Shown: positions 1 through 5,422 of the stretch, piece after piece
Numbering within the stretch: position 1 is the first letter of the stretch
How the letters are laid out: the number at the start of each line of letters is the position of its first letter
Assembly: GCA_015904075.1 (NCBI GenBank)
Contig: JABMDH010000044.1
Span: forward strand, 1-6,137
Reading direction: 5' to 3'
Length of the DNA: 6,137 nt
Source: Nitrospira sp.
Lineage (GTDB): Bacteria; Nitrospirota; Nitrospiria; Nitrospirales; Nitrospiraceae
The notes under the pieces: model-generated
The model's input: only the letters and a program-made list of their open reading frames with translations
What the model was told of the DNA's origin: nothing
Databases searched by the model: none
Translations under genes and position numbers: made by a program

Positions 1-303
1 CTGTCGTGGGCGGACTACATGGGCTTCGCCTATGTCCGCACCGGGACGCCGGAGTACATTCGGATGATCGAGGTCGGGTCGCTCCGCACGTTCGGCGGCC
101 ACAGCACCATGATCTCCTCATTCTTCGCCGCGTTCGCGTCTTCATTGATGTACATCCTGTGGTGGCAGTTCGGGAAATTTTTCTGCACTTCCTACTTCTA
201 CCTGACGGATGACAGACAGAAAACAACGAAGGTACACGACGTATTTGCATATGCCACATTAGCGCATGCTGATAAGGCAAAAATGTCTGGGGGGAAAGCA
301 TGA
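1..303 (+). CDS. amoA: Ammonia monooxygenase subunit A (AmoA), C-terminal 100 residues
   Basis: This is the 3' part of amoA; the frame is open from base 1 and stops with TGA at 301-303, so the start lies outside the window. AmoA is an integral membrane subunit of copper-dependent ammonia monooxygenase, which oxidises ammonia to hydroxylamine as the first step of nitrification. The visible protein contains the family block [17 protein letters not shown], then [12 protein letters not shown], then a long hydrophobic helix (roughly STMISSFF to MYILWW), and ends in a short hydrophilic tail ([12 protein letters not shown]). The stop overlaps the amoB start by four bases (ATGA), indicating translational coupling in the usual amoC-amoA-amoB order; amoC would be upstream and is not seen. 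PmoA of methanotrophs is homologous, but the AmoB that follows and the wording of this segment favour an ammonia oxidiser, probably comammox Nitrospira. Confidence 0.95.
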   Translation: MSWADYMGFAYVRTGTPEYIRMIEVGSLRTFGGHSTMISSFFAAFASSLMYILWWQFGKFFCTSYFYLTDDRQKTTKVHDVFAYATLAHADKAKMSGGKA

Positions 304-1559
304 ACGCCAAGAAAGCCTTCAAACTGTGGATGCTCGGATTCTGCGGGATGGCGACACTGGCGGTTACGCCGGTATTTGAAGCCACTCCAGCTTTCGCCCA
401 CGGTGAACGTTCGCAGGAGCCGTTTCTGCGGATGCGTACCGTCAACTGGTACGACACCGAGTGGGTTGGAAAGTCAACTCCTGTCAATGGTGTGACTGCC
501 CTCAAGGGCAAGTTTCATTTGTCTGAGGATTGGCCCAGAGCGGTTGTGAAGCCAAACCGGACGTTCCTCAATATCGGTTCTCCGAGCTCCGTGTTTGTGC
601 GGTTGAGCTCAAAAATCAACGGTACGCCAATGTTCGTGGCCGGTCCGATGGAAATCGGTCGGGATTATGAATATGAAGTAACGTTGAAAGCCCGCTTGCC
701 AGGTCACCATCATATCCATCCGATGTTTGCTGTTAAGGATGCTGGTCCTATTGCGGGACCAGGCGGATGGATGGATATCACGGGCAATGCTGCGGAATTC
801 AAGAATGAGATCAAGACTCTCACGGGAGAGGTCTTCGATTCTGAAACCAAGGGTACGGCAACCGGTATCATGTGGCACCTGTTCTGGGCTACAGTGGCCT
901 GTGCCTGGGTCGGATTTTTCATGATCCGTCCGATGTACCTGGTTCGTGCTCGCGTGCTGGCAGCCTACGGCGATGAGATCCTGCTTGATCCGGTCGATCG
1001 CAAAGTAGGTATTTTCTTTTTAGTATTCACTGTCACGGTTGTGACTATCGGGTATCTCTCTGCCGATGCACAGTATCCTGTGACCGTGCCTCTCCAGGCT
1101 GGTGAAGCCAAGGTGAAGCCGATGCCGATCAAGCCGAATCCGCTGGTCATGGAAGTGACCCATGCGGAGTACGATGTGCCTGGTCGTGCGTTGCGCATGG
1201 TCATTCATGCGACGAATAACGGCACAGTGCCGGTGACCATCGGAGAGTTTACGACAGCAGGGATTCGGTTCACCAATAAGACAGGTGCTGCTAAGCTCGA
1301 TCCAAACTATCCGGCTGAGCTCGTTGCCGCAGCTGGATTGACGATGGATAACGAAGCTGCAATCCAACCAGGACAGACTGTCGACATCAAGATTGAGTCG
1401 AAGGACGTTCTCTGGGAGGTTCAGCGCCTGGTGGACATCCTTCACGATCCGGATCAACGGTTCGCGGGCTTGGTTATGTCGTACACCGATTCTGGTGAAC
1501 GTCTAGTCAACCCGGTTTGGGCTCCTGTGCTTCCAGTCTTCACCAGACTCGGAGTATAA
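300..1559 (+). CDS. amoB: Ammonia monooxygenase subunit B (AmoB)
   Basis: AmoB is the mostly periplasmic subunit of copper-dependent ammonia monooxygenase. It is 419 residues, a normal length for the family. Residues 1-33 form a signal peptide ending TPAFA, so cleavage exposes His34 as the mature N-terminus. His34 with His138 and His140 (in GHHHIHPMF) matches the copper-ligand set known from PmoB (His33, His137, His139 in Methylococcus). The order is an N-terminal cupredoxin-like domain (34-185), membrane helix 1 (about 190-209), a cytoplasmic loop, helix 2 (about 237-254) and a C-terminal cupredoxin-like domain (260-419). The start ATG at 300 overlaps the amoA stop and has a purine-rich GGGGGGA just upstream. 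A strong terminator follows 28 bases after the stop, so amoB is the last gene of its transcript; no amoD, amoE or copCD follows here. Confidence 0.97.
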   Translation: MNAKKAFKLWMLGFCGMATLAVTPVFEATPAFAHGERSQEPFLRMRTVNWYDTEWVGKSTPVNGVTALKGKFHLSEDWPRAVVKPNRTFLNIGSPSSVFVRLSSKINGTPMFVAGPMEIGRDYEYEVTLKARLPGHHHIHPMFAVKDAGPIAGPGGWMDITGNAAEFKNEIKTLTGEVFDSETKGTATGIMWHLFWATVACAWVGFFMIRPMYLVRARVLAAYGDEILLDPVDRKVGIFFLVFTVTVVTIGYLSADAQYPVTVPLQAGEAKVKPMPIKPNPLVMEVTHAEYDVPGRALRMVIHATNNGTVPVTIGEFTTAGIRFTNKTGAAKLDPNYPAELVAAAGLTMDNEAAIQPGQTVDIKIESKDVLWEVQRLVDILHDPDQRFAGLVMSYTDSGERLVNPVWAPVLPVFTRLGV

Positions 1560-1587
1560 GCGAGTCTCAAGTAGCGGTGTTCAGAAG

Positions 1588-1636
1588 AATGCCGGCCCGT
1601 TCCCGTCGTAAGGCGGAAGACGGGCCGGCATTTTTT
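1588..1636 (+). terminator. Intrinsic terminator of the amo operon
   Basis: A perfect 13-bp inverted repeat pairs AATGCCGGCCCGT (1588-1600) with ACGGGCCGGCATT (1620-1632). It encloses a 19-base loop and runs into six T (1631-1636). It lies 28 bases after the amoB stop. The GC-rich stem with a U-tract on the plus strand is a classic rho-independent terminator for amoCAB. Confidence 0.93.
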
Positions 1637-1949
1637 ATTGTGCTCGGAGACAGCCTTGTTGAGCATGGCGAGATGGCAGGGTGGAGAATCCTCCATAACC
1701 TTTGCAGAGATTGTGTGGACTCAGTATGAGCTGGTTCGATTAATCAGGGTTGCAGTCGAGGCACGGAGGACTCTCAGCACGATCGTGTTACGGATCGAAC
1801 AATCTGAAATGTCAGGGATCGGGATGGCATCAAATGTGTCGGCGATCGCGAGAATTCAGACGCTGAACAATCTTCTGAAGTAGAATCTGGACTTTCAAAG
1901 CAGCCTGATCTAGTTGTTCTAAGGCTTAAGAGACCAGTCATATTCTCCG
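1637..1949. other. Convergent intergenic region, no supported gene
   Basis: This is about 310 bases between the amo terminator and the oppositely oriented terminator of the minus-strand cluster. I see no convincing gene, RNA gene, repeat or promoter. An open frame on the plus strand could start at ATG 1665 and ends with TAG at 1881-1883 (72 residues, including the stretch YELVRLIRVAVEARRTL). It has no Shine-Dalgarno sequence and begins just after a terminator, so I treat it as spurious or possibly a decayed gene. Confidence 0.6.
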
Positions 1950-1991
1950 AAAAAACGGAGCCCAGGATCACATCGGTGGTCCTGGGCTCCG
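1950..1991 (-). terminator. Intrinsic terminator of the minus-strand flavoprotein/porin cluster
   Basis: A perfect 12-bp inverted repeat pairs CGGAGCCCAGGA (1956-1967) with TCCTGGGCTCCG (1980-1991) around a 12-base loop. Six A at 1950-1955 on the plus strand become a U6 tract at the 3' side when read on the minus strand. No T-run exists on the plus-strand side, so the terminator acts on minus-strand transcripts. It lies about 48 bases beyond the stop of the membrane protein gene at 2039. An additional CTCCG at 1945-1949 could pair with the same CGGAG arm across the A-tract. Confidence 0.92.
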
Positions 1992-2038
1992 GGTGGAGAC
2001 ATCTGGCCGTTGTATATGACAGAAATAGGGTGCAACGA

Positions 2039-2557
2039 TCACGAGTTCGACGGCTGCTTTCCTCCCATCAATGGCTGCCCTAATATCCACATTTCATAGA
2101 GCGGTACGGTCATCATGACGAGAAAGCTGACCGTCATGAGTGTATCTCCGGCAAGCATGGTGGTCACAAAAAATGGCGAGACGTAGCTGATCAGCCATGG
2201 TGAGAGAAGGTCAAGCATGACTCCGCCTAATCCTCCCCATGTGACAGCGGCTTTAAGGCCATGACTTGCGCTTGTCAGGTACATGACATGGATCAAAATC
2301 ATAAAGACGACGGGCATGGTGAAGAGATGAAAGTGGGTGATCTCCGCTAGTTCTCGAAAAGACATAGGCTCGCCAAACGTGGCATCGGACCCACGGTAAT
2401 GATCGGCAATGCCCTGTGGGGACAAGCTGGTCATGCTGTGAGCCCAGAAAAATGAGAATACAAATCCTGCCAACATCAAGAGAAGAAATAGCGTATACAG
2501 TAGTCGAATATGGCGATCTGAATCCCGCAGTTTGAATTTTTGATTGAAGTTTCGCAT
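2039..2557 (-). CDS. Four-helix integral membrane protein, possible haem-b-type electron-transfer partner
   Basis: This 172-residue protein is not one I can name. Four hydrophobic segments are visible at about 17-38, 76-95, 106-127 and 135-157, with a basic N-terminus (KFKLRDSDRHIR) that should face the cytoplasm. Helix 2 carries His75, His77 and His90, with His99 just beyond; His77 and His90 are 13 residues apart, the spacing of same-helix haem ligands in cytochrome b proteins. Other histidines are His40 and His53 in the first extracytoplasmic loop. The gene is last in the minus-strand cluster, 24 bases after the FMN-binding protein gene and before a terminator, which suggests it is the membrane partner of that flavoprotein. 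The only GAGGTGG upstream is about 15 bases from the ATG, an unusually long spacing. Haem binding and electron transfer are inference; a plain membrane anchor or transporter is equally allowed. Confidence 0.82.
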   Translation of the reverse strand: MRNFNQKFKLRDSDRHIRLLYTLFLLLMLAGFVFSFFWAHSMTSLSPQGIADHYRGSDATFGEPMSFRELAEITHFHLFTMPVVFMILIHVMYLTSASHGLKAAVTWGGLGGVMLDLLSPWLISYVSPFFVTTMLAGDTLMTVSFLVMMTVPLYEMWILGQPLMGGKQPSNS

Positions 2558-2581
2558 GTCGGGACGCTTGGTCCACCTCGC

Positions 2582-3271
2582 TTAGTTTCCTAGAAATGTA
2601 CCGAACAATCCTTTATCAGACTTGCGCGCAGCCACCGTGTCGCTACCAATGCCGGCTGGTTTTAAATAAAACTCATCGACCAGAACGAGCACCCGCTTGA
2701 CGCCAGCGCTGATTGAGCGAACCGACATCGTGGCGCCGGTAATATTGATGATGTCTTTGTTGATCCGAATGGGATCGGATACCGTTTTGCCCTCATACTG
2801 CGAGTTGAAGCGTTTTCGTCCAACCTCGCTGCCCTTCGCCTCTCGAAACACCAGTAGCTCGACATCGGAGCAGACACCTTTGGCGTCCACGCCGACCATA
2901 TAGGTCATGTGTTTATGTTTGCCGATCGTGTTATGGACCATGGCATAGCCGTCGATCTTGTCTCCGGTCTCGCCGATGTATAGTTCGAAGGCATTCTCCG
3001 GAAACTTCCAGCCGATCCGTTGCTCGATCAGATCTTTCTTCTCCTGGCTCAGCTGGAGGACTTCTTTACGAACGCGCTGGGATTTCGGTAGCATGATTTT
3101 CAGCGCATCTTCTTCCGACATGAAGACCTCGGCATGGTTGAGTTCCTCCTCTGTAAGGTGGCGGCGTAGCTCGTTATCCCACACCTTGTCGGCTGCCCAC
3201 GCAGGGCGCGATACAGCAGGGATGATCAATCCCATGGTCATGCCCAGAATCAGAGTGATGCAAGCGAACAT
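2582..3271 (-). CDS. Exported FMN-binding domain protein, predicted covalently flavinylated by ApbE
   Basis: This 229-residue protein starts with a signal peptide (hydrophobic core ITLILGMTMGLIIPAV, cleavage likely after RPAWA at residue 26). A charged helical stretch (about 35-90) precedes a C-terminal FMN-binding domain of the NqrC/RnfG type (about 95-205). Domain landmarks include GYAMVHNTIGKHKH, a D-x-K-G turn near 129-132, FNSQYEGK at 155-162 and DIINITGATMS at 173-183. The last matches the known flavinylation motif (D...[ST]GAT), in which the Thr of GAT, here Thr181, receives FMN through a phosphoester bond made by ApbE; apbE lies divergently in this window. The ATG at 3271 has AAGGAG five bases upstream. 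Its first 22 bases overlap the end of the lipoprotein gene, indicating coupled translation. The role is probably one-electron or hydride transfer outside the cytoplasm; the acceptor is unknown. Confidence 0.9.
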   Translation of the reverse strand: MFACITLILGMTMGLIIPAVSRPAWAADKVWDNELRRHLTEEELNHAEVFMSEEDALKIMLPKSQRVRKEVLQLSQEKKDLIEQRIGWKFPENAFELYIGETGDKIDGYAMVHNTIGKHKHMTYMVGVDAKGVCSDVELLVFREAKGSEVGRKRFNSQYEGKTVSDPIRINKDIINITGATMSVRSISAGVKRVLVLVDEFYLKPAGIGSDTVAARKSDKGLFGTFLGN

Positions 3272-3717
3272 CCGCGCTCCTTCAGTTTCGTATCCAGGCG
3301 GCTTTGTAGATCGCGCATGACGTATTTGGAGGGATCAGTCGAGGCCCACCCAAAGAGCCGGGAGCCACCTCGGAATACCCAGCTTTGCCGCTCTTCGATA
3401 AAACTGATCTGGGTGCCATCATCAAGGTGTTTGACGCGGAGGGTGATGCGGGACCGGTCTTTGCTGTCTCCCATGTCTCTTCCAAAAATTCCGTATGTTC
3501 GTCCGGGCATTGGTATTTCAAGCCAGTCGGTTACGATAAGACCGGCATCCTTCTCCTGTGTATTGACCGAACGGTCTTTTACCGTGTCGAGGGCGGCCAC
3601 CCATGCACGGTCATAGTCGCATACGGCGATTAGTTCGTGCATCCCGCCCAAGAAAGCACAGCCTGGGAACCAAGTGGTCATGATCATGATGAAGAGAAAT
3701 CGTCGAAGCCGGTACAT
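3250..3717 (-). CDS. Small probable lipoprotein, BamC-like at best
   Basis: This 155-residue protein begins MYRLRRFLFIMIM, a basic then hydrophobic leader, and reaches Cys20 in FPGC, a passable but not ideal lipobox (Phe rather than Leu at -3). The mature part (DYDRAWVAALDTVKDR, then AGLIVTDW, then strands such as SRITLRVKH and TQISFIEER, and a final helix LQSRLDTKLKERGC) alternates helix and strands in a helix-grip-like pattern loosely resembling BamC-type lipoproteins; I cannot assign a family. The ATG at 3717 has GAGG about 8 bases upstream, and the gene overlaps the FMN-binding protein gene by 22 bases. In the raw sequence the same frame is open upstream through the porin gene, so automated callers will fuse the two. 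The internal ribosome site, fresh secretion signal and non-protein-like junction argue for a separate gene. Likely location is the outer membrane or periplasm, near the porin. Confidence 0.78.
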   Translation of the reverse strand: MYRLRRFLFIMIMTTWFPGCAFLGGMHELIAVCDYDRAWVAALDTVKDRSVNTQEKDAGLIVTDWLEIPMPGRTYGIFGRDMGDSKDRSRITLRVKHLDDGTQISFIEERQSWVFRGGSRLFGWASTDPSKYVMRDLQSRLDTKLKERGCSLASL

Positions 3718-3739
3718 GTAAAATCCTCGATCCTGAGGC

Positions 3740-3767
3740 TGCGCTCTGTCTGAAATGGCAGAGCGCA
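3740..3767. repeat. Intergenic stem-loop between porin and lipoprotein genes
   Basis: A 9-bp perfect inverted repeat (TGCGCTCTG at 3740-3748 with CAGAGCGCA at 3759-3767) sits between the corrected porin stop (3780) and the lipoprotein start (3717). No T-run follows on either strand, so it is more likely an mRNA-stabilising or processing hairpin than a terminator. Its placement supports this stretch being intergenic rather than coding. Confidence 0.6.
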
Positions 3768-3779
3768 ACCGATACAGGT

Positions 3780-4929
3780 TTAGAAATATGTGGCCATTTG
3801 GAACAGGAATCCGTCTCCATCCATCGGAGCACTGCTGTTGGTGCTGAAGTCTCCAACAGGAGTGAGGCGGGCCAATGAGGTTGGTAGCGGTTCTGTTGTT
3901 GCTGATTCTGGAGATGGCCGCTTCTCCGATAACCTCAAAGGGGCCACGCTGGAGCGTCCAGTCCAACGCATAGATGCTGATCCATCCGGATCCTAAGGCT
4001 CCTGCAGACTGTCTGTACTGTCCATGATAGGCGGATCCGCCGACTTCAATGCCCAACATGGGGCTGATCGCGACTCGCCCGACGACTGCCTTATTGTCAT
4101 CACGGTCTCGGGACACGCTTCCACGGGCACTGCGAACTCCCAAATCGGTGATGGTCCCAGCCGTCTGGTTCATGCCGTTGACAGCGTAGACTTCGTAATC
4201 GATCTTCGACAGGCTTGTTGGGTAGATGGTTCCGTAGATACCGGCGCCTGCTTCGAACCAGGTGCTAGGGATGATAATTCTGGACACCATCGGCCGATCA
4301 ACCAGATCGTTCAAGGGTGAGTCATGCAGCAAGTTGAACTTGCCGACCGGCATCAACAAGATACCGCCACGGAGGTTGATCGTTTCATTGACCAGATAGT
4401 CCATTTGGGCGAATTCAACCTGGATTGAGCCGTCTCCCTGTGGAGAATTTGTCCCTCCGCGTTCAATCTCGATTTCAGCCGCGAATTTCACACGATCGGT
4501 AATATCTCCATAGATAAAGGGGACCAATCGCTGCTGGCCGAAACTGTTGCGGCTCGGGTTGTCGAGATTCTGGCGGGAGAGGATGTTGTACATGACGTCG
4601 GCATAGCCTCCGATCGTCGCTTTCGGCATGCTGAGAAATGGCTTGGCGTAGATCAGTTTGCCGGACCCCGTAGATCCGAATCCGAGAGGAACTTTCTCTT
4701 CTCCCTTTCGCTCAACCTTGATGTCGGTCATTGGACCAGCCGGCATCGGATATTGGGGAGCCGGCGGTGATGACCGTTCCTGCTGAATTTCACGGGATTC
4801 GCGCTCCTGCGCTTTCCTCAACGCTTCTTCAAGTTTTTTGACTCGTTCCTCCAGGCTCTCCTCTGCGAAGACCGGTGTAACCGACAGCGCAATGATCGAA
4901 AGAGCCCCGAGGAGTAACCGCGTAATCAT
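3780..4929 (-). CDS. Outer-membrane beta-barrel porin-like protein, interrupted by a frameshift near 3870
   Basis: The ATG at 4929 is chosen because GGGAGG lies 6 bases upstream and a signal peptide begins there (MITRLLLGALSIIALS, ending TPVFA at residue 22). A coiled coil follows (EESLEERVKKLEEALRKAQE, to about residue 50), then a Pro-rich linker and a barrel with alternating strands (for example RVKFAAEIEIE, INLRGGILLMPVGKFNLLH, IDYEVYAVNGMN). This N-terminal coiled coil plus barrel resembles phosphate-selective-porin-like proteins. After Gly353 the frame degenerates into Cys/Trp/Gln/Arg-rich text. Skipping one base in the GGG at 3869-3871 restores a sensible tail (IGRLTPVGDFST, then DGDGFLFQMATYF) and a TAA at 3780-3782, giving 382 residues with the terminal Phe typical of BAM-assembled barrels. 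Barrels of this type are often longer, so the C-terminus may also be truncated. Substrate unknown. Whether the shift is a real mutation or a sequencing error cannot be told here. Confidence 0.8.
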
Positions 4930-5054
4930 CGGTACCCTCCCTGGCAAAGTGAGATAGTGGTCTGACTCGGGACTCGGCGGTCTCTGGCCTGTGGTTGGTA
5001 TAGAACGAAAGAGAAGGAATGAACCGGGTGTAGTGTTGGCAGACCTCCTTTCAT
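4926..5054 (-). CDS. Candidate 42-residue coupling or leader ORF between com-like and porin genes
   Basis: An ATG at 5054 overlaps the com-like stop (ATGA) and is preceded by GGGAG at a 7-base spacing. The frame ends with a TGA at 4928-4926 that overlaps the porin ATG (ATGA again), so translation could be passed along from com-like to porin. The peptide (MKGGLPTLHPVHSFSF...) has no recognisable domain, signal or convincing composition. It may be a coupling peptide, an uncoded leader, or chance. I do not assign a function. Confidence 0.25.
   Translation of the reverse strand: MKGGLPTLHPVHSFSFVLYQPQARDRRVPSQTTISLCQGGYR
5043..5051 (-). promoter_or_regulatory. Perfect Shine-Dalgarno sequence without a properly spaced start
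   Basis: On the minus strand AAAGGAGGT occurs directly at the com-like stop codon, a near-complete complement of the 16S rRNA 3' end. No ATG, GTG or TTG lies 4-12 bases downstream, and the porin start is more than 100 bases away with its own site. It may reload or hold ribosomes, be part of an RNA switch, or be a remnant of a lost start. Confidence 0.5.
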
Positions 5055-5242
5055 GAAGCGACTCCCGCAGTGAGATTGTTCCATCCTTGAATCGAAGAGA
5101 AGGGGATTAAGACGATGCGTTTGCAACGTTTGCATTTGAGTTCTAGTCCTTCGCCGACAACTTTGGCGATCAATTGGCCGCACTCGCAGCGGGTTTCGCC
5201 ATTCTGACAGCAGTTTGAGCCCGGGGCATTTGCAGTGACCAT
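5051..5242 (-). CDS. Small Com-like zinc-finger protein
   Basis: This 63-residue protein has the pattern RCECGQLIAKVVGEG (from Arg18) followed by LELKCKRCKRIVLI (from Leu33). Cys19, Cys21, Cys37 and Cys40 can form a four-cysteine zinc site. The layout closely follows the Com protein of phage Mu (C-x2-C, LL-K, then IEIRCPRCKR), except that the first pair here is C-x-C. Mu Com is an RNA-binding translational activator of the mom gene located just downstream. No phage genes are seen here; instead the gene is first in a chromosomal-looking cluster, 121 bases before the porin and downstream of a promoter with a Fur-box-like element. A role in controlling the porin or flavoprotein genes at DNA or RNA level is inference. 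The ATG at 5242 has only a weak purine stretch upstream (GGGAAAG, about 14 bases away), so its own translation may be inefficient. Confidence 0.75.
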   Translation of the reverse strand: MVTANAPGSNCCQNGETRCECGQLIAKVVGEGLELKCKRCKRIVLIPFSSIQGWNNLTAGVAS

Positions 5243-5270
5243 CTGGTGAAAAACTTTCCCAAGTGAAATT

Positions 5271-5289
5271 GAGAACGATTATTAATATC
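5271..5289. promoter_or_regulatory. Candidate Fur box
   Basis: The plus strand reads GAGAACGATTATTAATATC. Against the 19-base Fur consensus GATAATGATAATCATTATC this agrees at 14 positions by my count, including both outer arms. It covers the -10 region of the minus-strand promoter, the classical arrangement for iron-dependent repression. It is about 70 bases upstream of the apbE -10 and would affect that gene less directly. Other Fur-family members (Zur, PerR) have related operators. Confidence 0.6.
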
Positions 5290-5311
5290 TCATGAAATCA
5301 TCCATTGTCAA
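5282..5311 (-). promoter_or_regulatory. Sigma70-type promoter of the com-like/porin/FMN-binding cluster
   Basis: On the minus strand a perfect -35 TTGACA (5311-5306) is followed, after 18 bases, by TATTAA (5287-5282, four of six matches to TATAAT). This would start transcription near 5275, about 30 bases before the com-like ATG. The -10 and start region lie within the Fur-box-like element. Confidence 0.6.
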
Positions 5312-5359
5312 GTGCGTGGTCGCTGCTTGCTGATTGATGCAATCCTCTGTGCGGGGCTC

Positions 5360-5365
5360 TATAAT
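5360..5365 (+). promoter_or_regulatory. Consensus -10 box upstream of apbE
   Basis: A perfect TATAAT lies 58 bases before the ATG at 5423. The best upstream -35-like sequence (TTGATG at 5334-5339) is spaced 20 bases away, longer than usual, so the promoter may be weak or need an activator. Transcription would begin near 5372. Confidence 0.45.
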
Positions 5366-5422
5366 TTCCTTCCATCGATGAGTGAATGGGGGCACCGTAC
5401 AGGTATGTGCAAGTTGGTCACT

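Noticed and set aside
1638..1883. Open frame of 81 codons after the amo terminator
   Set aside because: It starts next to a terminator U-tract, has no Shine-Dalgarno sequence or recognisable domain, and sits in a convergent spacer.
3740..3767. Terminator between porin and lipoprotein genes
   Set aside because: The stem is good, but no T-run follows on either strand and the genes downstream are closely spaced in the same direction.
3250..4947. A single 565-codon gene
   Set aside because: It joins a barrel protein to a second secretion signal through a non-protein-like junction. A one-base correction yields a clean porin stop, an intergenic hairpin and a ribosome site before a separate ATG.
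4927..4947. TTG start at 4947 for the porin
   Set aside because: The GGGAGG ribosome site lies downstream of this TTG and is well spaced for ATG 4929, where the signal peptide begins.
5055..5183. Upstream half of an 85-codon frame overlapping the com-like gene on the same strand
   Set aside because: It is read out of frame with the cysteine motif of the com-like protein and is Arg/Gln-rich in the pattern of an alternative-frame shadow; only its last 42 codons have start and stop geometry worth noting.
5378..5422. Upstream apbE starts at ATG 5378 or ATG 5405
   Set aside because: Both are in frame but would add hydrophilic residues before the lipoprotein leader, have no better ribosome site, and 5378 would be nearly leaderless from the predicted promoter. 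They remain possible.
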